The notes beneath the pieces are model-generated. The model saw nothing but the letters and a program-made list of their open reading frames with translations, was not told where the DNA came from and searched no databases. Positions 4,270-10,592 of a stretch of DNA of 10,592 nt are shown here, piece after piece. The DNA lies in the NCBI GenBank assembly GCA_024404475.1, contig JAKSPV010000038.1, positions 1 to 10,592 on the forward strand, read 5' to 3'. Position 1 is the first letter of the stretch; every line of letters begins with the position of its first letter. The stretch comes from Clostridia bacterium (GTDB lineage Bacteria; Bacillota; Clostridia; Oscillospirales; CAG-272). The translations under genes were made by a program, and so were the position numbers.

Positions 4270-6708
4270 ATGCTTCCGAATTATCCTTATTTCAAAAGTG
4301 ATCTCGAAGAACTGAAACAGAAGATCGGCGCGCTCCGCGAGGAATTCCGCGCCAATGTGACCAAGGACCTCAACGACCGTCCGTACGGACCGGCCTATGA
4401 AGCACTGACGAAAGCATTCGCAGACATCGAGACAAGTTTCGCCGTCCTCGAAAGCGAGAACGCCACCGAGGACGAGAAAAACGCCGCGTGGGAGACCCTG
4501 ACCGGCCGCATGAGCAACGCCGCGTGGAAACTTCCCCGCCCGAGCGGAGAGAACGACGCCGACGCCGTGCGGATGAACACCTATTGGGAAAGCGGCTCGT
4601 TCCGCACGCTGTACAGCGTTGCCAAGCGGCTCGACGACCTCGCGGGTGAGGCCGACATGATCGAGATCCGCGGCGGCTACTACGGCATCGACAGCGGTTT
4701 CAGCCGTTTCGAGGACGAAAGCCGGGAGTACGTGAAAGCCGTGTACACCGTTCCCGAAACGCTCGAATACCAGAGCTACTGGGACATGCAGGAAAAGGCG
4801 AGAGAGTACCGAACGAAAGAGCAGGAAGCGAGCCGCGCGCTTGCCGAGATGGAAGAAGAAGAGCGCGTCGAGAAGCTCGAGCGCGAATATAACGAGACGC
4901 GCAAGGCCGTCATGGTGCAGATCTACAAGATCGAAGCCGACAACGCCGACATCGCAAGAGCCGCCCGCGAGGTGGAAGCCGCGCTCCGCGAGGAACGCGA
5001 GACCATCCGCGCGCTGGAACTCCGCGAGAAAGAGATCCGCGCCGAAGAGGCGAAAAAACTCGCCGACAAGGCAAAACTCGAAGAAGAGCTGAAGGAAACG
5101 GAAGCCCGTCTGGAAATTGCCGCACAGCAGATCACGCAGCTGAACAAGCAGCTCGAAGACCTCGAATGGGAGAGCGATGACACGCTGCGCTACCTCGCCG
5201 AGAAGGTCGAGGCCGCTGACCGCAAATACAAGACGAAACAGGAGAAAGCCCTCGCCGAAAAAGTCGGCGCGTTCGCAGGACTGCTTCTCAAAAACGAAGA
5301 CGTCGCGGCTCTGAAAACCGATTTCGAAAACGAAATGCGGAAGAAAGGTTACGCGGATCTTGACGAGGAAACGTTCAGAAAGCGCCTTGCCAACGGCAAA
5401 GTCGCCGCCGGCCTACCGAAGAACATCCTCGACCAGTACAAAGAGATCAATTTCCGCACGCTGCTCGACGACTACGAGATGTACCTCACATTTGACGGCT
5501 ACCGTCAGAAGCTCCGCGGTTTCAGCGAGCCGCTCTACGGCACCGAGCCGACCGGCATCGATGACACCGTTGACACACCGGATGCGTTTCTTCGTGTCTG
5601 GAACGAAAAGGGCTACATGAAAACCCAGGAAAAGATCGCCGAGATGCTCGAAACAAAGGGTCCGGAAGAGGCAGAACGTCTCACGCACGTCTACAACATC
5701 TACAAGAAGATCGGCTTCGACCGGATGACAGCCGAACAGCTCGGACGCGATCTTGAACCGCTGCTGAAACAGAAAGCGGCGCTCGAGCGCCAGCGCGAAC
5801 AGGCGGCTGCGAAACTCGAAGAACTGGAGCGTGCGATCGAAAACGCGACCTATGAAAGACAGCTCGCGCCGCACGAAAAGCGCGTCAAGACGCTGGAAGG
5901 ACAACTCGAACGTCTCGACGAGCAGGACACCCGTTACAGAGCGGAGATCACGAAGAAGCGCGGCGTCATCATTGACGCGCTCGGCCACCTCGAAACCGCC
6001 CAGAAAGCCGAAAAGAACTGCCGCGAGGACGCGGAAAAGTACCGCAAGCTCTACGAGAAGGCCGTCGCCGACACGAACACCGTTGAGGAGGTTTACGCAA
6101 AGCGCCTCGCGGCCGGCAAGACCTACGATGCAGTCAAGGGCAAGGCCGACCTCCGCAGGAACGACGCAGTGCACCGTCTCAAACAGCACGTTGAACTCAC
6201 GGTCAACAACTTCCTCGACACGAGAAACTGCTGCAAACGTGCCCGCCACACCAACACCACCGAGTTCGAGGCCGTCGGGACGGCGCTCCGCGGTCTGACG
6301 GAAGAGATCAACCAGATCGCCGCGACCATCTCGCTCGCGGACGTCAAGTACCGCCTCGAACGGATCCGCGAAGCGGCGCAGAATTACCTCGACATCAAGA
6401 ACAGAGAAACGATCGTCCGCGCATCGAACCAGAGAAAGTACCGCATGGACTGGGCGAAGCGCCTCGTCACGTTTGCTGACAATGCGGCAAAAGAGATCGG
6501 CGAGACCGACAAGGCGCTCAAGGTCATTGACGACCGTACCGCCGCCGCAAAAACCGTGCACGATCACCTGCCCGAGGATCGCGGAGAGGTGTTCTACCAG
6601 ATCAACGAAGCGATTGAAAAGCGGACGCGCGAAAAGGAAGCCGTTAAAACCGAAAAGGCAGCCGAGCCGAAGCCCGAAGCAAAACCCCAGCCCCCGATGC
6701 TTCCCTAA
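4270..6708 (+). CDS. Large coiled-coil protein of unknown function
   Basis: This encodes 812 residues with no signal peptide and no membrane segment, so it is probably cytoplasmic. Residues 1-160 form a mixed N-terminal region with aromatic stretches (for example RGGYYGIDSGFSRF, 134-147). Residues about 165-330 form a long, highly charged coiled coil. Residues 340-480 form a less repetitive, probably globular insert (FRTLLDDYEMYLTFDGYRQ at 395-413; PDAFLRVWNEKGY at 437-449). Residues 485-640 form a second coiled coil. After further helices comes a Lys/Pro/Glu tail (about 791-812). The double-rod plan with a central insert recalls SMC-like or filament-forming proteins, but there is no Walker A or ABC signature, so it is not an SMC ATPase. 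It is monocistronic, with its own promoter and terminator. The family is not recognised. Confidence 0.88.
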   Translation: MLPNYPYFKSDLEELKQKIGALREEFRANVTKDLNDRPYGPAYEALTKAFADIETSFAVLESENATEDEKNAAWETLTGRMSNAAWKLPRPSGENDADAVRMNTYWESGSFRTLYSVAKRLDDLAGEADMIEIRGGYYGIDSGFSRFEDESREYVKAVYTVPETLEYQSYWDMQEKAREYRTKEQEASRALAEMEEEERVEKLEREYNETRKAVMVQIYKIEADNADIARAAREVEAALREERETIRALELREKEIRAEEAKKLADKAKLEEELKETEARLEIAAQQITQLNKQLEDLEWESDDTLRYLAEKVEAADRKYKTKQEKALAEKVGAFAGLLLKNEDVAALKTDFENEMRKKGYADLDEETFRKRLANGKVAAGLPKNILDQYKEINFRTLLDDYEMYLTFDGYRQKLRGFSEPLYGTEPTGIDDTVDTPDAFLRVWNEKGYMKTQEKIAEMLETKGPEEAERLTHVYNIYKKIGFDRMTAEQLGRDLEPLLKQKAALERQREQAAAKLEELERAIENATYERQLAPHEKRVKTLEGQLERLDEQDTRYRAEITKKRGVIIDALGHLETAQKAEKNCREDAEKYRKLYEKAVADTNTVEEVYAKRLAAGKTYDAVKGKADLRRNDAVHRLKQHVELTVNNFLDTRNCCKRARHTNTTEFEAVGTALRGLTEEINQIAATISLADVKYRLERIREAAQNYLDIKNRETIVRASNQRKYRMDWAKRLVTFADNAAKEIGETDKALKVIDDRTAAAKTVHDHLPEDRGEVFYQINEAIEKRTREKEAVKTEKAAEPKPEAKPQPPMLP

Positions 6709-6745
6709 CAGAACGCAGAAGGACACAGCAAAAACATAAAGAAAA

Positions 6746-6774
6746 CCCGCCGGGATCTTCCGGCGGGCTTTTTT
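6746..6774. terminator. Strong terminator shared by two convergent genes
   Basis: A perfect 8-bp stem CCCGCCGG (6746-6753) and CCGGCGGG (6760-6767) encloses a 6-base loop and is followed by CTTTTTTG on the plus strand. On the minus strand the exit reads TTTTCTTT. It ends the coiled-coil gene and can also end the convergent small gene that stops 7 bases away. Confidence 0.92.
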
Positions 6775-6781
6775 GTTTCGG

Positions 6782-7273
6782 TCACGATTTCTTTTTCTTT
6801 TTCTCTCTTTTCGGCTTTTCGTCCGCCTCTTCGGCGAGAGTACCCTCCGGCAGTTTCTTCTTCCACTCGGCGAAGCGTCCGGCCGCATTGAGAGGCGCAC
6901 GGAACGTCCTTGCCGCATAAAAAGTGACGAGGAGTTCATCTGCCTTGTCCGTCAACTCGGCCGTCAGAAGGCACGGATTATGGAGCAGCGGGTAGCACAG
7001 CACCGCCAAGGCGCCGGGCGCCTCAGCGAGGCGCACCTCGCGTCCCATCTCGGCAAACGCGTGCGCCACGGCATCCGCGAGCGCCGCCTCCCGGACAGCC
7101 GTCCGGTAGGTGCGTTTCTTCACTTTGAGTCCGAAAAGACGCGCCGACAGCGAGCCGGAATAGAAGCCCTGAAACACCGAGTCGAGAACGTTTCCCGCCA
7201 CGATGCAGCCGTCTGCGTCGGGAGTGATATAACCGATAAGGATCCGGCGGATCTCTTTGCGTCTCGCGTCCAT
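6782..7273 (-). CDS. Small protein of unknown function with a poly-lysine tail
   Basis: This encodes 163 residues from the ATG at 7273, which has GGAAAGGAG six bases upstream. An in-frame ATG at 7303 would add ten residues but lies inside a strong hairpin without a ribosome site. The protein has an alpha/beta look: MDARRKEIRRILIGYITPD, then VLDSVFQGFYSG (29-40), an Ala-rich helix (60-80), and ALAVLCYPLLHN (88-99), which is too short and isolated to call a membrane segment with confidence. It ends in EKPKREKKKKKS, a strongly basic tail that could bind nucleic acid or acidic surfaces. It follows the large repeat protein gene on the same strand by 52 bases, so it may be the last gene of that transcript. 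No family is recognised. Confidence 0.8.
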   Translation of the reverse strand: MDARRKEIRRILIGYITPDADGCIVAGNVLDSVFQGFYSGSLSARLFGLKVKKRTYRTAVREAALADAVAHAFAEMGREVRLAEAPGALAVLCYPLLHNPCLLTAELTDKADELLVTFYAARTFRAPLNAAGRFAEWKKKLPEGTLAEEADEKPKREKKKKKS

Positions 7274-7279
7274 CGTTAG

Positions 7280-7286
7280 CTCCTTT
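7280..7286 (-). promoter_or_regulatory. Ribosome binding site of the small protein, within a possible hairpin
   Basis: AAAGGAG precedes the ATG at 7273 by six bases. Just upstream on the same strand, CTTTCC-TTTC-GGAAAG can pair and would partly cover this site. Confidence 0.7.
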
Positions 7287-7294
7287 CCGAAAGG

Positions 7295-7324
7295 AAAGGG
7301 CAATACGGGGTATTGCCCTTTTTT
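7295..7324. terminator. Perfect 12-bp hairpin between the two right-hand genes
   Basis: AAAGGGCAATAC (7295-7306) pairs perfectly with GTATTGCCCTTT (7310-7321) around a 3-base loop. On the plus strand a T run (7319-7324) makes a textbook terminator, although no plus-strand gene ends here. On the minus strand, the coding direction, the exit is only TTTCCTTT, so termination may be partial and allow read-through into the small gene. It begins one base past the stop codon of the large gene. Confidence 0.75.
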
Positions 7325-7325
7325 G

Positions 7326-10300
7326 TTATTCTGCGGGGTTGACCGTCACGGTGACGACCGTTTTGATCGAGGCATCCTCGTCCGCCGCTGCGGTGATCGT
7401 GAAGACGCTCGTGCCCTCTTCCGAGACGGGTGTGAACACGACCGTGCTGCCCTGCTTTGCCGCGGTGATCGAGCCGGTACCGCCGGCCTTCGTGCCCGTG
7501 ATCGTGTAGCCGAAGCCGTCGAGTGCGCCGACGAGCTCGGCGCTGACTTCAAGAACATTGCCCGAGGTCATCGAAAGTTCGCAGCCCGCCGTCGTGTTCC
7601 GCTCGAGGATGGCGTTGCCCGCACCGTCACGCACGGTGGCGTGGACAAGAAGCGAGACCTCGGCGAAGTTGACGGTGCAGCCGTCCGCCGCGGTGACGGT
7701 CTTGCCGACGGCACGCGAGACGGAATAGTCGCTGCCGCCGACCGTCCAGTCGGCCGTCAGCGAGGAGAGCGTCCACGTGCAGCCGGAGGCCGCCGTAAGG
7801 CGGATATACCGGATGCCGGTGACGTTCTTCAAAAGGACGGACACAGTCGCACGCTCACCGGCGCGGAAACCGCCCGCGGTAAGAAGCGCGGAAAGACTGC
7901 CGAGCGAGACCGTCGCGTTTTTGCCGGAAGCGTCCAGAACGCCGAGTTCCGCGGTAATGCCCGCGCCGTCCGCCCCGCTGATCGAGGCGGTGGTAAAGGT
8001 CATCTCGAGCGGCACGACGCTGCCCGCGGCAGCGGCGAAGGTCTGCTTCGTTCTCGTCACGGGGATCTCACGGCCGACGCCGTACAGTCCCGTGCGGTTC
8101 TCGATGCCGCCTGCCTCGACCGATGCAGTCTCGACGGCAGCGGCGGTGATCGTGGCGTTGACGGGGCCGATTCCCAGGACGTTGACCTTTTTAATCTCCT
8201 TGACGTACGCTTCACGGAACGTCAGCTCTGCCGTCATGCCCGCACGGATCGAGGTGATGCCCGCGTCGGTCAGGTAGATGTAGGAGGATTCGTAGACCGT
8301 GTCGCCGAGGTCATTGACCGTGGTGTACGAGATGGAGAAGGCGATGTCCATCGTCTCGGGGCGCAGCTCGGTCGCCGCCGTCCCGTCAGCGAACTGGATC
8401 GTCAGCCGCTCGATCTCTTCCCTGCCGGAATTCGTCCGCGGCGAAGCGGTCGCCGCGTACTGGGCGTTCTCACCGCCAAAGGGCAGCTCGTAGGTCGCGA
8501 TAACGACGCCGGAGCGCACCTGCTGGATGACGGCGCGGTCGATATAGGCGGCGTTCTCGGTCTCGATCTTCATCTCATAGAGTGCCGAAAGGCCGCGGGC
8601 GCCGACGCCCATGACGGAAAGCATATTCTTGCCGGAAGCGTCGAGGCGGGCGCTGACGTTGTACGCCTTGTCCTCCTCGCGCATCTGGTATTTGACCGTG
8701 GCAACGGCGCTGCCCGCTTTGGCGGCGTCCGTGCCGCCGGTCGTATAGACGTAAATGTTCAGCGTGTCATCGTCACCGGCGGGCACGCGGTCGATCACCG
8801 CTTCCCTCTTGTCGGTGTTGATATTGATGTTGTTCTTCTGGAACTCGATCATCTGCTCCGAGGTGCCCGTCCGGATGAACGGGAGCTCGTAGCCGTCGGT
8901 GCCCTTGTCGCTGCAAAGGTGTTCGAGTTTTGCGTCGCGCTGGTACTCGTCGTTCGCATTGAGGTAGAGCGCGCCGTCCGAGACGATCTGGTAGATATCG
9001 ACGCCGCCGATCTTCCAGGTGGTGTCCGTGTCGCCGGATGCATGGAACTTGATGCCGATGATCTCGCGGACGTCGGAAAGCGAGAAGATGAAGCGGTCCA
9101 CGTGGTTCTCCCGCAGCATATAAGACGGGTCGAGCATCGCGGCGTACTTGCCGCCGAGATCCATGTTGACGCCCTGTTTCTCGTTCGCCACGGTGGACTT
9201 GCCGGCGTAGTCTGCGATCGCGGCGGCGACGTCGATCGGCGCCGTGGAGATCGTATTGCTGGACGTCTTGTAGTAGTAGACAGTCGCCGTCAGCGAGCCG
9301 GCAGCCGCCGGCTGACCGGACGGGTAGGCGCCCGTCGCGACCGTCACGAGGAAGTTCATGGTATAGCCCTTGGAGGTAACGAGGCAGTTCTTCGAGACCT
9401 CGCTCTCCGCGCGCAGGCGACTCGCGCCCGCGTCGCCGCCGGACTGGTAGTTGATGTCGATCCAGCCGACGTTCTCCACACGCCAGGTCTTGCTGATGCC
9501 GGCGCTGCTGGTCAGGACGACCTCGATATCCTGGATGTTCAGTTTATCGAAGATGTCTCGGTCGTCGATGTCGCTCGGGATGATGCGCACCGCGCGGACT
9601 TCGCCGTAGTCGCGGTTGACGGCGATCGTGAAGGTCTCCGTCATGCCGGCGCGGAAGCCGTCCGCGGAAAGCTGCTGGTTAGCCTGCACGTAGGCGCTCT
9701 TGCCGTTATCGAAGACGAGCTGGAAGTAGAAGATGTTGTTCGAGCCGCAGTCACCGTAGATCTCGCTGGAACTCGTGTTCTTCTGCACCTGCACGTTGAC
9801 CGTGTAGCGCTGGAAGACCTTCGAAAAGCCGAGATCCTGCATGGCCTCATTATAGGTCATCTCGCGGCTGATCTCTTCCCAGTTGACGCCGCCGCCCCAT
9901 TCGATGTCTCCTCCGGAGGAGGACTGGCCGTCGAAGTGGATCGTGACGCTGTTTTCCTCCGGACGGAGGAGCACTTTCTTGTCGAAACGCTGCACGACGC
10001 GGTCGGTCGTGTATTTCCGGTAGATGTTCCGGTCGGTCGCCGTGCCGTTCCCCGTCTTGTCGGCGGAAAGCCACTCGAGATGGCCGGAGGAGACGCCGTC
10101 GATCCGGTAGATAACGAGAGAGCTCATCTGCCACTCGTCCCGGCCGGATATGGACAGCTCGACGTCGGTGAAATAATCGACGTCGCTGTAACCGACCGTG
10201 AAGACGAGCTTGCCGCCGGGAGCCGCGCCGAGCGCGTAGGCGGCGTCGCCGTTCTTGCCCGGCCAGTAGCCGTAGTAGCTGCGGATCGCATCGCTGAGGA

Positions 10301-10592
10301 GCATGGGATCGGACGATTTTTCGGTGCCGTCGGTGGAGTGGTAGCGGATGACCGCGGTGATCTCGCCCGTCGTGCCCGCGCTCGCGATGATGTCGGTGGC
10401 GATCTCAAAGAGATACGAGCCGGCGGTGTTCGAAAGGAGATACGTGGAGGAACGCTCGCCGCCCGCTTCGAGCGAAGAAAACTGCCCCGCGACGTTCTTT
10501 CTGGTGCCCGGGTTGAGCGTCTGCCCGGAGGTGCTGGAGGAGCGGTAGGAAGCGATCGGCGTGCCTTCGGTCGTGCATGCGAGGATGGCGCC
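7326..10592 (-). CDS. Very large repeat-built, probably extracellular protein (5' end outside the window)
   Basis: The reading frame is open from the right edge to the stop at 7326, so 1,088 residues are visible and the true start is missing. The first internal ATG, at 10304, has no ribosome site. The protein is rich in Thr, Ser, Gly, Ala and Val, nearly free of cysteine, and made of predicted beta-strand modules. Repeated elements include RAGMTE/RAGMTA/RAGERA turns followed by a strand, and a W-x3-x-[LV] strand ending in IYRI or IYQI. One spacing (RAGMTETFTIAVNRDYGEVRAVRI with later TWRVENVGW) resembles PLAT/LH2-like or carbohydrate-binding beta-sandwich domains. The C-terminal 80 residues (ending FTITAAADEDASIKTVVTVTVNPAE, read in short strands) look like an Ig-like domain. 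There is no LPXTG motif or membrane anchor at the end. Adhesion or glycan binding is an inference only. Confidence 0.85.
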   Translation of the reverse strand, partial: GAILACTTEGTPIASYRSSSTSGQTLNPGTRKNVAGQFSSLEAGGERSSTYLLSNTAGSYLFEIATDIIASAGTTGEITAVIRYHSTDGTEKSSDPMLLSDAIRSYYGYWPGKNGDAAYALGAAPGGKLVFTVGYSDVDYFTDVELSISGRDEWQMSSLVIYRIDGVSSGHLEWLSADKTGNGTATDRNIYRKYTTDRVVQRFDKKVLLRPEENSVTIHFDGQSSSGGDIEWGGGVNWEEISREMTYNEAMQDLGFSKVFQRYTVNVQVQKNTSSSEIYGDCGSNNIFYFQLVFDNGKSAYVQANQQLSADGFRAGMTETFTIAVNRDYGEVRAVRIIPSDIDDRDIFDKLNIQDIEVVLTSSAGISKTWRVENVGWIDINYQSGGDAGASRLRAESEVSKNCLVTSKGYTMNFLVTVATGAYPSGQPAAAGSLTATVYYYKTSSNTISTAPIDVAAAIADYAGKSTVANEKQGVNMDLGGKYAAMLDPSYMLRENHVDRFIFSLSDVREIIGIKFHASGDTDTTWKIGGVDIYQIVSDGALYLNANDEYQRDAKLEHLCSDKGTDGYELPFIRTGTSEQMIEFQKNNININTDKREAVIDRVPAGDDDTLNIYVYTTGGTDAAKAGSAVATVKYQMREEDKAYNVSARLDASGKNMLSVMGVGARGLSALYEMKIETENAAYIDRAVIQQVRSGVVIATYELPFGGENAQYAATASPRTNSGREEIERLTIQFADGTAATELRPETMDIAFSISYTTVNDLGDTVYESSYIYLTDAGITSIRAGMTAELTFREAYVKEIKKVNVLGIGPVNATITAAAVETASVEAGGIENRTGLYGVGREIPVTRTKQTFAAAAGSVVPLEMTFTTASISGADGAGITAELGVLDASGKNATVSLGSLSALLTAGGFRAGERATVSVLLKNVTGIRYIRLTAASGCTWTLSSLTADWTVGGSDYSVSRAVGKTVTAADGCTVNFAEVSLLVHATVRDGAGNAILERNTTAGCELSMTSGNVLEVSAELVGALDGFGYTITGTKAGGTGSITAAKQGSTVVFTPVSEEGTSVFTITAAADEDASIKTVVTVTVNPAE

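Noticed and set aside
4270..6708. SMC or Rad50-like ATPase
   Set aside because: Long coiled coils are present, but there is no Walker A, ABC signature or Walker B sequence at either end.
5413..6939. Long minus-strand open frame opposite the coiled-coil gene
   Set aside because: It is a composition shadow of a GC-rich coding gene. It has no ribosome site, an implausible Arg/Leu/Val/Phe-rich product, and crosses a strong terminator.
10302..10304. ATG at 10304 as start of the giant protein
   Set aside because: There is no Shine-Dalgarno sequence upstream, and the same frame stays open with the same beta-rich composition to the window edge. It is an internal methionine.
1..10592. CRISPR array, tRNA, rRNA or insertion sequence
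   Set aside because: There are no regularly spaced direct repeats, no tRNA-like cloverleaf or CCA end, no rRNA sequence, and no transposase with terminal inverted repeats.

Overview
The window looks like chromosomal DNA of an anaerobic gut-type Clostridia member (Bacillota), perhaps Oscillospirales or Christensenellales. This rests on strong AGGAG-type ribosome binding sites, consensus sigma-A promoters, a Gly-Gly-leader small peptide of a kind common in that group, a non-pyrrolysine MttB-type methyltransferase, and a moderately to highly GC-rich coding style. The lineage assignment is inference. There is no rRNA, tRNA, transposase, integrase, phage gene or CRISPR array.

Layout. (1) 1-440: a short plus-strand gene for a peptide with a Gly-Gly leader, followed by a bidirectional terminator and a pair of GC-rich hairpins. 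(2) 438-1115: a minus-strand MarR-family regulator with a histidine-rich tail. Its promoter is TTGACA-17-TATAAT, with one palindromic operator inside the spacer and a second at the transcription start, which is the layout of a tightly autorepressed gene. (3) 1264-4047: a minus-strand two-gene operon with its own promoter and terminator. The first gene is a Gfo/Idh/MocA-type NAD(P)-dependent protein that lacks the usual EKP lysine. The second, 23 bases downstream, is an MttB-superfamily methyltransferase without pyrrolysine. No corrinoid-protein gene is next to them. (4) 4125-6774: a divergent plus-strand gene with an extended -10 promoter and a leader of about 110 bases, encoding an 812-residue coiled-coil protein of unknown function, closed by a strong terminator. 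(5) 6782-10592: two minus-strand genes. The upstream one is a very large repeat-built protein, probably extracellular, whose start lies beyond the right edge. The downstream one is a small lysine-tailed protein of unknown function. A perfect 12-bp hairpin lies between them.

How the parts work together. The oxidoreductase and the methyltransferase are very likely co-transcribed and plausibly act on one substrate, a methylated amine or a sugar-like quaternary compound; the substrate cannot be read from the sequence. The coiled-coil protein, the small protein and the repeat protein are visibly more GC-rich than the left half and have no recognised family, so this is the least understood part of the window. 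The MarR regulator has no obvious target here other than itself.
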